Below, one piece after another: positions 11,191 to 24,532 of a stretch of DNA of 64,000 nt. The position numbers and the translations under genes were made by a program. The stretch lies in assembly GCA_002794735.1 (NCBI GenBank), contig NBAZ01000010.1:1054001-1118000 (forward strand). The letters run 5' to 3'. This DNA is from Pyrrhoderma lamaoense. Its lineage: Eukaryota > Basidiomycota > Agaricomycetes > Hymenochaetales > Hymenochaetaceae. Position 1 is the stretch's first letter; each line of letters begins with the position of its first letter. Under the pieces are notes generated by a model. It searched no databases. It saw only the letters and a list, made by a program, of their open reading frames with translations, and was not told where the DNA came from.

Positions 11191-13832
11191 TCAATAAGCT
11201 GAAATATTGACAACCCAAAGAGTGTACTGATTCTTCAATTCCAACTCCTTCCTCACTTTCTCTTCTACCTTCGCAATCCTCTTTGCCGCCTTCTCTTGCG
11301 CATGTCTTTTACTCCCATAGTTTTGCTGGTGATACTGGAAGGCACTTCCAGCCACCGGGTATTCTTCATCAGACTCACTATCAGAACCAGAATCTTCAGA
11401 GAAATTATATGCCAGCTGAGCGTCTGTCAGTTTGGCTTCGGGAGCACCTTTAGACAGACCAGAGCGTGGATTACGACCCTTGTACAATACAACCTCAGCT
11501 CTACGAGGTACAAAGTAGACATTATTCCAAAGGTCGAGAAGGTCAATAACGAGATCAGAACGCTTGACAGGCCCATCTGGAAGTGGGAGCTGGCCTTTCC
11601 ATGCAAGCATCAAATCCTATTCGTAAAAAAAGTCTTCAGTCTTCAACTCTTACGAGGAAGTGGCCAAAAAGCAGAACTCACATTCATAAATCTACCCCAA
11701 TCTTCAGGTTGTACATCGTGCGAACTCAAGACAGCAGGTTGTGGACGGATCAAATCATCTAAGAAATCATCCATATTCTGTATTTTCAACATTGGGAATG
11801 GTGTAAACGGAAGATTGCGGTTGATGGCTCTGTTGAATGCTTCTGGGCTAGCCAGTAGTTGCTCCTGAGGTAAGCCGGGGCCACCAAAGCCGCCTACGAG
11901 AGGGGTAGCTGCCCCTACTCTAGGAGATGTGACAGAAGGCATCATTACCGGACCTGCACGAGGGGATAATCCCAAGTTACCTGGCATCGCTCTGGGAGAA
12001 GCTCCATAAACAGCTCCAGGATACGGTCCGGGGCTCGCACCACGAGAGGGAGCACTAAGTCCACCAGATGCTCTCGGAGCAGTTCCATCTGGTATTATCG
12101 GCTGACCGGCAAAGATATGTCCAGGTGGGTATACTTCTTGTCCCCGGGTATCCACAACAGAAGTTGGAAGTTGATCTCCACGACGGTAAGGTGAACGTTC
12201 AGCACCTGCATACATACTGTTTGGACGGCTTCGGCGTTCACGCTCATACTCACGATCGCGTTCGCGTTCAGCAGGTCCATACAATCCACGATCGCTGTTC
12301 GTTGTTGCATAGATACTCGCTCGACGAGGCTCGTGGTCTCGGTAGTAATCTTCTCTGTCGCGATCACGTTCTCGTTCAGGGGCACCATAGATACTAGTAC
12401 GTCGCCGCCCATCTCCTGCGTAGCGGCCATAATCATCGTCTGCGTCTCTATCGTATGCAGATGTTGGTTCGTCATAGAACGCCGCTGCGCCTCCTGGATT
12501 AGATACACTTTGACGTCTGGACCTTGTACCTGCAGAGATAGGAGGGGCAGTATAGTCTGATGCACCATATCCTCCTCGTCCACTTATATTCATGTCGCCC
12601 ATCCTACGATCAAGATCCCTCTCTTCACGATCCCGGAGTTCCCTTTCTCGTAGTGCGTCGGGAGGGCGAGAACGAGAACGTTCATAACCCGATCCAAGCC
12701 CAGTTCCGACGGATCGGCGTCTCAAACGAGCTGCACGCTCAGCTTCAACTTCACGCGCAGCGTCTCGTTCGCGAGCTTTGCGAACCTCCTTCTCCTCTGC
12801 TATCTCTCGTGCCATACGCTCAGCCTCCCAAGATTCCCCAGCACGTCTTGCTGCTGCCTTCTCTTCTTTCTTCCGGCGTCTGTGTTCTTCTTTCTCCCTG
12901 ATAAAGGCGTCAGATAACTCGACTTGGTTGATGTTATATTTACTTAATCATACTTTAACTCAGTATTATAATCACGCATTGGCGGTGTTGGGTACGCCTC
13001 TGGCATATTCTTAGGTGGTGCACTTGGGAGTTGACCCCGGAACGAAGCCAAAATGTCCTGAATGCCAGAAGAGATTAGAAATGCGTACCGATTTGAATAC
13101 ACTAACTTTGAACAAGCTTACAGGACCTGCAGGTGCGACTCCAGCTGGAGGGAAGGTAGACGTCTCCATGGGCACCCATTGTATACCTGTGTATGTAACA
13201 CCCTGAGGGGATTGGTATCTGAGTATGAAGCATGACATTAGCTTATATAAATGCGCATATATGTAGTTCAACTTACGTCGAAGGCTCAGCTCTGATTAAA
13301 TCGGAAACAAATTTTACATATATAATGCAATGCAATGATTAAGAGATCAACATCGGAAGCAAATTGAAAACAAAAAAATATGTAAGAAGAGGTTATAAAA
13401 AGAAACGCACTTGAACACATGGTAGGTCACCCTACCTAGCTGATCAGTCGTCGTTGTATACGTAACCGCTCCTGCTTGTACATTTGCACCAAATGGCTGT
13501 GAAGCTTGAGTTGGAGAGACGAGGGTAGATGCCGTTCCAGCTGGAAGAACAGACTGAGCTGCCATTGGAGATGCACCATAGATAGTTGCTCCTGTTCCAT
13601 GAGCAGATAGAGTAGATGCAGGCGCTGCATAACCTGGTTGAAATGTTGATGCTGCTGCGGACGGAACATATCCTGCCGGTCCAAGTCCACCAGCAGGAGC
13701 ATATGGGGACCGTGGAGGTGCTCCTACGGGCGACGTTGCCGCATAGGGAGAATGTGTAGGAGGAAGTGTACCTGCAGCTGCATATGGCGAACGTTGTGCA
13801 GTAGATACAGTACCACCATACAGATATGACAT
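11191..13832 (-). CDS. Basidiomycete protein of unknown function, low-complexity with charged coil
   Basis: Six exons: 13832-13411, 13291-13277 (15 nt), 13218-13122, 13057-12976, 12922-11682 and 11616-11191. I do not recognise a named family. The N-terminus is rich in Ala, Pro, Tyr, Ser and Gly with repeated SPYA motifs. A conserved-looking block follows (GVTYTGIQWVPME, then DILASFRGQLPSAPP). Next is a Lys/Glu/Arg-rich coiled coil and a long Arg/Asp/Tyr/Pro-rich disordered stretch. The C-terminus contains a folded block, DLVIDLLDLWNNVYFVPRR, and an acidic Ser/Asp/Glu patch. The exon 4 donor is read as C|GTGATT (12975), because a nearer GTATGA would leave a 31-nt intron and a stop. A scaffold or nucleic-acid-associated role is possible but is only a guess. 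Confidence 0.7.
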
Positions 13833-14486
13833 GACTTGATACCGCCTGTACTAGCTAGAAGCTCAGTGATAAAGACTATCTACTTCTTATTAACTTGGTT
13901 CTGCTGTAGATGAGATCTTCTCAGTTTTTTTTAGGAATCGCCTGCTTCCGAGGATGTTATCCTTTGATCTATGTTGATCAGCTTCATTGCGAGCGACAAT
14001 GATATTGATACTCACTATCGACGATAGTTGGATGCGACCAAGTGAGCAAACTGCGCTCGATGTCGAAAGGAAGACGGTAAGAGGAGATGGATGGAGGGGA
14101 GATAGGTAGATATAGCGAGGGCTAGGGCATACACGGGGTATTGGGTATTAATAGTGGTGCATGGTGAATTGAATGTAATCTGCACTGCAATGCCTGTTTG
14201 CTTTGTTCTTGTTACTTACTACAACTATTAGTATTACTATTAGTACTCGTTCGTACACGTTTTCTTACATATCACCCTTCCATTTTGATTGATTCACACA
14301 TAAATTATCGAACTAGATGATCCATGTTGCCCATATATATGTACTCTTGTAATGCAGTAAAAAATAAAACAGAAGTAGACTATGAAGAATTAAAATCAAA
14401 CAAAACAGGAATGGATAATGGATATGTGCTTGTACAACATGAATATGAATAAATGTATGCCTAGAAATCCCCATACTGACCTACAT
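13833..14486. other. Intergenic: promoter of the 11.2-13.8 kb gene and SEC22 3' region
   Basis: Contains the 5' leader and promoter of the minus-strand gene starting at 13832, then the SEC22 3' untranslated region. I see no other feature. Confidence 0.4.
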
Positions 14487-15440
14487 TTATAAGAATCTCC
14501 ACCAGATAAAGATGATCAACAGTAAGCCGACGGCACCAATGGGTGCGTACTGACGAAGCATCGCCTGAAAATTGATATTCCTTGCTGCTTTACGGTACTT
14601 TTCAGATTCAGATCGTAACGACGTAGATAGATGCGACATCCCTATCAGTGGTTTACAAGTCAGCTTAGAGTCATTCAAGAGAGATGGCTATATCTTGGAC
14701 TCACGGTCGAGTGAATCACCGCGCCATAGTAGTTCCTCCATGTTTTTGGTCATTATACGAGTCACATCTTGTAGGTCATCGTTTAGCCTGTCAAGATGTG
14801 AGTTTGCAGCATTTGCAGTTCTCGTATCCTGGTACAGTCTTGATGTTTTGGACATGAACGTATCTGCAAGGGTCATGACGTTTGTAAGTAATGGATGTTG
14901 ATGAACTACAAAATGACGTACCAAACCCAACGAATGCGTAAGGTTTACGCACCGTATCGACTTTGGCGCCATAAGAAGTTTGGAATTCTTTTGAAAGCTC
15001 ATCTAGATATGAGAAAGCAAGTTTACGGGGGTATGATTTATCCGCTATCGTAAGATAAACGACGTTCTCCGCAATCATGTAGCTATCATTGTAAGAAAGG
15101 GAATGTTAGCACCCTGAGTAGTTTCTTGTAGCGGATAAAGACCACAATGGAGCAGTGATATGATTTACGTACTGAAGAGTATAAGGGCCACTCTCTATTG
15201 AGCAACGTGGCTCTGAATTGGGGGTAATACGCCGGAAGATGAGTTTCGCTTGTTGCTTGTGTTCTTGAAGTTCATTCTCAGTCTAAATAAATTTGGGAGG
15301 AACAATGGACGAGAAGTTTAAACAATGGATACGCAAGAGAGAATATACTTTGTCTGATCGATACGTACTTGTTCGTCGTCAACAGTGGCAGCTAGTGGGA
15401 GAGCATCGCTTGCCCTGACAATTGTTGTTGACTTGACCAT
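14487..15440 (-). CDS. SEC22: ER-Golgi v-SNARE Sec22
   Basis: R-SNARE for ER-Golgi traffic in both directions. Exons: 15440-15369, 15282-15173, 15082-14922, 14873-14705 and 14641-14487. The N-terminal longin domain starts MVKSTTIVRASDALPLAAT and includes RCSIESGPYTLHYMIAENV and KPYAFVGFDTFM. The SNARE motif follows: LNDDLQDVTRIMTKNMEEL, LWRGDSLDRMSHLSTSLR, with the zero-layer Arg in LLWRGDSL. It ends in a hydrophobic anchor (PIGAVGLLLIIFIWWRFL). Length and order match the family, and the frame is intact across all introns. It is head-to-head with the F-box gene at 15894. Confidence 0.95.
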
Positions 15441-15893
15441 GGTGGACTGAACGGAGGGTAAGGGATGGATACAATGCTATATTACGAATGACGTGTAATT
15501 GTAATATTCAATGAGTAACCAGATGCAGCACATAATGAGTCCAATCCACACGCGTCACTTAACCGAGTCTCCCTTCCTTTCTCAATTTCTCGTTCTTTAA
15601 TTTTATTCTCGTCTTCTTCATCACCCGGACCACAACCACTATGCATCTTAGTATGGGATCCTCTTTGTCCTTTGTTTCTCTCAGAATATAAATATACCCT
15701 TAAATCATCTCAGTGGTTTTTCATACTTATCTCAATCCTTCGTCTCCAAGAACCTACTCTACTACTTTCGACCTAACAAATGAATACCACTCAGAACAAT
15801 TATAACAAGCTACTATCATTCTCTCGTAGGCATAACACGAGCGAAGAGTCTGGGTATGGGACATTTTCTTTACCTCAGTGATATCAGCTTTTT
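15441..15893. promoter_or_regulatory. Divergent promoter SEC22 / F-box gene, with TATA box and uORF
   Basis: A TATAAATA box lies at 15687-15694 on the plus strand. About 90 bp downstream, an ATG at 15780 opens a 34-codon frame ending at TGA 15882-15884. It is in the same frame as the F-box start at 15894, so it is either an upstream ORF or an N-terminal extension broken by one stop. Confidence 0.5.
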
Positions 15894-17327
15894 ATGATCA
15901 ACCATTTTAATAGGGTTCTCACACCACCTCTTACGGACTTTCTGGATTATATGGATTCGGAACATCTGGGTGATAGAAGCAAACAATTCTTGATTTCATA
16001 TTATAATCTTCTCCAATTGCTTAATACTAGCCACCCTTATATTTCTTCAAAGATCACTCGCTCAATTTCAGCACCACGACCACAGGAACCGACAGCTATA
16101 GATATTCTCCCAGACGAAATTCTGCTATACATATTCTCTCTTATAGTCCCTGACACCGCTCCGGAGCTCCTATGTGCTGTCTCTCATCACTGGAACTCCC
16201 TGGTCAAATCTTCCACACTCCTTTGGACGCAGATCGTGCTCAATAATACCAAACCCACCCCAGGTTATGTTGAACGTCGGCTCGAATTAAGCAAGGAAGC
16301 ACCACTCGATATTCAGTTACCGTTGCTTATCGAAGAGTTCGGCGAGCCGAATCCCTTATGGGGGGCATATCTACCAAAGATCCTGAACCATAGTCACCGT
16401 TGGAAAAGGCTTTGTATCGACCTTGCTTATGATTTGGGCGAGGACGAGGACGATCTTGAGTTTACTGCAAACTGCGACGAATTCCAGCCAATGGTTTTCA
16501 ATGCCGTTGAGGAACTCTACATTGGCGAATACCAAGAGCGATACTCGTGGTCTATTAATTATCACCTCGATGCTGCTTTATCGTTCTATCAAAACTGGAA
16601 GTTTCCTAATGTCCGAACATTGTCCGCAGAGATGCATATTCCCGAACCCGGTGCGTTCCCGCGCTTGACATGCTGTAGCCTGGATTTCTCCCTCCACGAA
16701 TATCCCAGACTCTTTGAAACTGGAGAAGATGGACTGCTTCGTTTAAAGGATTTCCTTGGTTCCTGTCCTGAACTCGTGAAACTTACGATAGAGATAGGCG
16801 AATATGATATAGATTTTGAGGATGATGACACTGAAGTGCCTGCTACACCCCCTGTACGCTTAGAATCCGTGAAAGAATTTCGACTAGAGAGCCGATCTAG
16901 CAACCCAGATACACTACTGGTGGCACGAAAGATAATGCGCTCGCTCGAATTGGTTGCCGTCGAGCGTGCAGAGTTTTTTATCTGTCTGGAAAGTCTGGAT
17001 CTTCCGGATCAGACCACTTCCAGTGTAGAGAGTGGTGATAATGGTTCGGGAGAGCTTGCATGGTTCAGAAGCCTATTTCCAAGAGAATCAGCAGACTCTT
17101 TCAAGAACCTAAGGAGTCTCCGTCTTGAACGTCTCGTGAACAGCGACGCCGATTTTGGTCCTTTGCTTAGAAGATTCCCGACTATAAGGGAATTGTGCAT
17201 TGTATCGCATTGTCATATAGATTTTGATTACTTCAAGAAAGATCTTGACAATGAGCAGATTAATAAGCATCTCAGTGTAGTTGTTTCTACAAAAGGTGGG
17301 GATCTACGTGATATTCTCCCAGCCTGA
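15894..17327 (+). CDS. F-box protein, intronless
   Basis: A 477-codon single-exon frame. The F-box reads IDILPDEILLYIFSLIV at about residues 70-86, followed by ELLCAVSHHWNSLVKSSTLLW, the usual second half in the large fungal F-box families. The remainder has Leu-rich, irregular repeat-like segments (FPNVRTLSAEMHIPEPG; KNLRSLRLERLV) ending RRFPTIRELCIVSHCHIDF. F-box proteins link substrates to Skp1-Cullin1 ubiquitin ligases; the substrate here cannot be told. Such genes are strongly expanded in mushrooms. The start could be extended upstream only by passing a stop at 15882. Confidence 0.85.
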   Translation: MINHFNRVLTPPLTDFLDYMDSEHLGDRSKQFLISYYNLLQLLNTSHPYISSKITRSISAPRPQEPTAIDILPDEILLYIFSLIVPDTAPELLCAVSHHWNSLVKSSTLLWTQIVLNNTKPTPGYVERRLELSKEAPLDIQLPLLIEEFGEPNPLWGAYLPKILNHSHRWKRLCIDLAYDLGEDEDDLEFTANCDEFQPMVFNAVEELYIGEYQERYSWSINYHLDAALSFYQNWKFPNVRTLSAEMHIPEPGAFPRLTCCSLDFSLHEYPRLFETGEDGLLRLKDFLGSCPELVKLTIEIGEYDIDFEDDDTEVPATPPVRLESVKEFRLESRSSNPDTLLVARKIMRSLELVAVERAEFFICLESLDLPDQTTSSVESGDNGSGELAWFRSLFPRESADSFKNLRSLRLERLVNSDADFGPLLRRFPTIRELCIVSHCHIDFDYFKKDLDNEQINKHLSVVVSTKGGDLRDILPA

Positions 17328-17783
17328 CTTTCGTTTCCCCCTTTATAATAAGTTTATTGTCTTTTTTTCAATCCGCTTTTTCACGGCTTCGTGTATTGCT
17401 ACTTTCTTTTCACACAAAAAGTCTCAACGCAAATACTTGTAGTCTACAACTATGCCTATCCCAATCATTCTGATGTATGAATATGAACCCATGTTATCCA
17501 TATAATGCACATGTAGTCTCTTTTACTAACAAATTGTAATTCTGGTTGTTTTTGATAATAGGAAAATAGTAGGACTGGTTTAATTAACCTTTGACCCGTC
17601 AGCAAACGTGAGAAAGGGGCTTCATTAATAATATTAATATGTTGTTACAATATTAAATCTGATAGTGTTTGACGAACTTGCGATCTATGTCTCTATATAA
17701 TATCTACGTATATAAATCTATTCATTTCCATATGCCATGCATGCAAGGGAGAAAAATCACTTCCAACTTCGAAAAACGCGCGA
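17328..17783. other. Intergenic between convergent F-box and MTFP1 genes
   Basis: Holds the two 3' untranslated regions. It is A/T-rich with no recognisable gene or repeat. Confidence 0.4.
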
Positions 17784-18713
17784 TCACTTGGATTCTTCTG
17801 TAGTCCTGTTAAACTCGAGCTTCTTCTGAGTTGCCAACCGTTGATACCACCAGTGTTCTGCCCATTCAGCTACCGCATCAGTCGCCATTTCGACTGGTTT
17901 ATCGAATAAGTAAGGGAGGATGGGTACGACAGCAAGACCAGTGAATGTTGGTCCCCAGCCGCGTACGCGTTGTGAAGCACTGCGTTTGAACAGCCCAGCA
18001 GAATGACGTACAACGGTGTGGATTGTTAAAGCTGGCAGTGCCCTGTGTTGACGCAAGGTATCGTCATATGCATTGGATGATAATAAATTATTATGGAAAG
18101 TAGTACAAGAGGAGGAAATATTGATAGGTAGGAAGTGGGAAATTTTATGTTAGGTAGAATGTGCTAGACTTACATAGATGCTACAGCCTGGAATGTTCCT
18201 CGTTTAGCTGCAACGAGTGCAAGGCGCTGATTTTCTGTGAAGGTAGCGGCTTCAAGTGGCGAGGGGCCCTTTCGTTTTGCCTTCCAGGTCTCGAAAGCGA
18301 CATCTCTTATAAGAGTGTAGTAAAAAAAAGTTTTTTCGAGTGTGTGTATGTATGCAGTTTATCGTTTTCCCATCACCCACATTTATTATGTTGTTAGCCC
18401 AAAAATGAAAAAAAAAATAGAAAGAGCTCACTTACCCAACAAGGTATGCCCAACTGACCCCATAGGCCGCTCTGACGACTAAAGGGTTCACGACAGGTCG
18501 AAAAGCTTCTCCAACATCGCTCGTATACGCCACATATCGGTGGGCACTCCTTAAAGCTGTCCTCAACCGCGCGGCATATCCAAGATAACGCGCCTCTGAA
18601 TTAGTTGTATCAGCATCTTGATCAGCAAGTGCAGTAATTTCTTCGGAAGCCTGCATAGTAAAAGGTTCCTTGCGATGAGCGGATGGCCCGGGAAGAGTTA
18701 GAGTGAAGACCAT
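17784..18713 (-). CDS. Mitochondrial fission process protein 1 (MTP18/MTFP1 family)
   Basis: Inner-membrane protein whose animal homologue promotes mitochondrial fission. Exons: 18713-18436, 18305-18174 and 18042-17784. The hallmark RYVAYTSDVGEAFRPVV lies in exon 1, followed by VRAAYGVSWAYLVGDVAFE across the first splice. Exon 2 carries FTENQRLALVAAKRGTFQ. Exon 3 carries ALPALTIHTVVRHSAGLF and a hydrophobic stretch FTGLAVVPILPYLFDKPVE. The conserved order and the clean phase at both introns make the family call firm. The role in this fungus is inferred from animals. Confidence 0.9.
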
Positions 18714-20159
18714 CTCCTTCCTTTCCTCGATGAAGAATGTGATTTTTTGGGTTGTGGGAGAGAGTTGCGTAAGAGGGACGGCAAACTAGCAATAGGCGCC
18801 TTTTATCTTATCTGACAAGATCGGCTATTGATGATGATGATGATTTTTTCTCTTCGTCGTTTATTTTGTGCCCCCGCCAGTCTTTTTATATAAATGCCTC
18901 CCCGATCTTCAATTCGCTGTTCTGGTCCGAGTGGCTGATGATTCACGCCGAATTTCGGTTTAGAGTACCTATTGACCTTACTAATTTTTTCAAGCAATTT
19001 TTATCCCAAACCAATGATTTTGCTTCCTGTGTACTCGTTAGTTATGTGGCGATTCCGCATTTTCTCTTCTCTAACATAAAATGTTACGTTAGTTTGATGG
19101 TGCGTTTTGATGCCCTAACTATGACTCAGCTGTAACCCAAAACAGTGATGGGAATATCGATATTCCAAATACTGGCGAACTATTTCACAATGACAACACG
19201 CGTTTACATTTATAATGATTGCACTATTTGCTCAATTTATTGTGTAGAAAGCCAAATTACATTCTTTTCAGTATAATGGGCCTGACTTTCGGGCCACATC
19301 TGATACATATTCGTGCAATAATCTCCGACGAGATCAGCAAATCTCGAATATAAGCAGATGAAAGGGAACTTGGAGGCGGAAACCTCTATTTGGAAGAGAA
19401 CTGTTCTCTGTTGTAAGCTGCACATCAGAGATCTCCGATTTCATCTCGGCCGATGGTCTTTCAGAAAGATATAAGTACTGATCATGTTGATTAGACAAAA
19501 TGATGACTAAATTATAACATATACGCCGTATATCTGCTTGTGCTCGTATGCGTACAAATATCCTCAACGGACTTGATTGAGCACGTTGAGTCTCAGAAGT
19601 AGCGATACATTCATCCATTTTAGGTAAGCGACAGTAATGTCGGTTCGCAACCCTGATACATATGTTTGAAATGTGTTCGAATGTAAGATGTGGCTGGATA
19701 ATACGCTAGAAGCCGACGATAATAGTATCAGGATCAAAGGCTGAGATTAAGCGCTAAAAGGGAGGTTGAATTCTGGCCAAAGTTGGAAGACAAAACGCTT
19801 AGGCAGCTGGTGATAATCAAATAAAGAAAGAAATGGGGCGTTGCCATGAGCTAATTTTGTTCGAGAATCAAGCCCTACAACTAGTGCCAAGCTTGACATT
19901 CCCTTTGTATTTTGAGAATGATTGTAGTTCTTCGAACCTATGAATTTAGTCCAATGCTTGAAAGAGTGACAGTGGTCTATGATTTTGGGGAGGTACTCCG
20001 AAAGACTAAGTACGTATGAGTTGTCTAAGTTACCCATTTCGCCCTGACTGTTTATTTATTTATTTTGGATAACAGAGGAGTATGGATTAAAAAGAAACAG
20101 AAACAAGGCAAAATCTTTGAGGACACGAGGCAGAGATCAATCGTGAGACAAGTATATTA
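18714..20159. other. Intergenic with possible decayed coding remnants
   Basis: Contains the MTFP1 promoter at its left end. On the minus strand two open frames, 20037-19747 and 19618-19334, have protein-like composition (for example SSPLRIFVRIRAQADIRR, and LPKIIDHCHSFKHWTKFI). I cannot join them with confident splice sites or assign a family. They may be remnants of an F-box-type or other expanded family gene, or chance frames. Confidence 0.3.
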
Positions 20160-21970
20160 TGTCACACAATTTGCTTCCGGCAGTTGTTTGTTCTTTTGTT
20201 TGTTGTTTCTGGGTGGCAATCCCCAACCGACAATATATAAACCACCGCAAACTCGTACTCTCTCTTTATTCCAATCACCCATCATCTTCACTCTAGCCAT
20301 CATGTACCATACCACAAACACACTCCCCTCATCATCTCCCTTCCAGTTCTCGCCCTCGATGCTCTGAACCACTTCACCTCAATATCAAACCACTCGTCAC
20401 CGACACCACTCTGAGCAACCCACAACAAGACACGAGATTGCAACAGTATCTCCCTCTAAATAATATACATGTGTGATTCTGAGACTGCTAGATGGATAGA
20501 TAATGATATTGTGAGTCGAATCTCAACTACCGATCTGTTCGATCTGTCCCTAACTTTCATCCCAGTTGTACAAGCGTAAGATAACATTCGGTTGGTGTGG
20601 TGCGAGTAGACATTATACTCTCAAGACTCACCCACCGCCGCGGGATGAAGCACTATTGTAGATAATACGGATTTGTTGAGTTCATTTGCGACGTTGCATC
20701 CTCGTAGTTTAGTGGACATCATCACCCTATTCCCAACTCGTTGAACCACTTTACCCATCTCTACACTTCATCTATTCTTTCCCCCTTTCTCCATCCTTCG
20801 CACTGCCTCTTTCTAAAAACCATAAAAAATCAATGAATGTTGAAGAGGAGAAAGATCTCCCAGCAGCGTAGTGGTCGCAGACGCTGGATAAATATGTCCT
20901 ACTGGCCGAGGGGATAGCCTGCAGTACTGAGAACCTCTCTGGAGGGCGGCTTCCACTGTCGATAGCGTGGGTGGGGCTATCGACCACCTCATCATAATCG
21001 TATAAAGTGAGTACCCAGATGCTTATCGATTTGCCAATATGGCTGACATCTATCCTAGTTCAACAAGTATCTACGGATACTCAAATATAACGTCCGGTCC
21101 TGTGGTGTGAGTATCTCAAATACTCTCAAGACACACCTTCCACCAATGAGAGATATATTCACTTGAGCTTAAAACAACTACTTGACTTACCGTATTACAT
21201 CAACTACTCTTTCCATTGTACGACATTCTCACTTCTCGTTCAAACCTGCACCTCCGCCTTCGACGTCTTCGCTTTGCCTTCACTTATTTTGTATCCCATA
21301 TCCTACCCTTTGTCAAAATTTGCAAGAACATCGTGAAAATATATGAAGAGGAGAATGAACTCCCAGCAGCGCAGAGGTCGTAGACGCTGGATAAACATGT
21401 CTATTCGACTGGGGGCCAGTCTGCAGTCAAGAGAATCTCTATTGAGAGCGACTGGCCTGGGTTGAAGGGGAGGGTGGGCCTTCACCAATCTATTTTTACA
21501 AGTAAATTCACATTTACTTGAAGAGGAGCGCGGTCTCCCAGCAGCGTAGAGGCCGGAGACGCTGGATAAATATGTCCTACTGGCTGAGGGGTCTAACCGT
21601 AGCTTTGAGAACCTCTTCGGAGGGCGGTGACCACGGCTGTATAGCGTGGGTGGGGCTGCAGCCAACAACAATTTCATTCAATATCATTGTCAAGTAGGAC
21701 TAGTAGCGTACATGTAAACTGGATGTAGTCGCGAATTGCTCAAACAGTCAGGCATTTAGTGCCTTTTAGTGACACATGTACGCCCTTTTCAAATGCTTTG
21801 TTAATACATGATTTGTCGTTCATCGCTTGAATATGATAGATGTTGCTTGTATACGTATCAGATCAGTACTTAAGGAAGAAATATTTATACAGAAATAAGA
21901 ATTGAATATTAGTATTCGTTATTTTATAATACATGCCGCAATCGAGACCATATAAAGAGTAGTGAAAGGC
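20160..21970 (-). repeat. Large inverted repeat, copy B
   Basis: Reverse complement of copy A (8070-9850). The best-conserved core is about 20380-21770. The left edge fades near 20160-20220 and the right edge near 21780-21970. The same modules are present in reversed order: module II at about 20560-20990, module I at about 21050-21670. A single-base difference in a G run (near 20784) changes the end of one open frame relative to copy A. The same lack of recognisable protein applies. Confidence 0.9.
20234..20241 (+). promoter_or_regulatory. TATA box in repeat copy B
   Basis: TATATAAA followed by a C/T-rich leader and, at 20301, an ATG opening a 21-codon frame (ends 20366). Spacing and composition look like a fungal Pol II start region. 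Transcription would run into the hairpin modules. No expression evidence is available. Confidence 0.45.
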
Positions 21971-22396
21971 TGGGAAGGCCTTCTTTGATAGCTATTTGAT
22001 CACTTGAAGGGAAGTACATGTACATACTCCCAGTAGGCGTAGGGGTCGCAGACGCTTTTCATGTCGTGGCCAGTTTTTATCCATAGGACCATAACGACGA
22101 GCATATCTTAGTTCAGATCATTGTAACTAAGGTTATTTTCACTCGGAACACTAATAGGAAGTTGTACAAGTAACTTACAGATGTTTGTAGTAGGGAGCAT
22201 ACAAATAACAACAGCGATCGGAAATCCTAGGGTAGACTGAGTAATATCGACCTATGCTGAGAAGCATCACTGTGTATACTGTTGACTAGATTCTTTGGAT
22301 ACTTTAGTAAGTAAACAGTATTATTGATACATTTGATCTTTTATAGTTGTATGTATACATATGAGAGTCTCATTATTTATAACTGCGTCTTAACAA
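21971..22396. other. Intergenic: repeat remnant and SFA1 3' region
   Basis: At about 22015-22062 there is a degraded piece of the repeat module (CTCCCAGTAGGCGTAGGGG, then GCAGACGCT). The remainder is A/T-rich and includes the SFA1 3' untranslated region. Confidence 0.4.

Positions 22397-24532
<2,136 letters not shown>

Noticed and set aside
17784..18056. MTFP1 third exon as a separate protein starting MRQHRALPAL
   Set aside because: The ATG and first residues are intronic; the acceptor at 18044-18043 joins ALPALTIH to exon 2.
8070..21970. Inverted repeats as LTRs of one retrotransposon
   Set aside because: LTRs are direct, not inverted. The interior holds ordinary intron-containing host genes, and no gag/pol sequence was seen.
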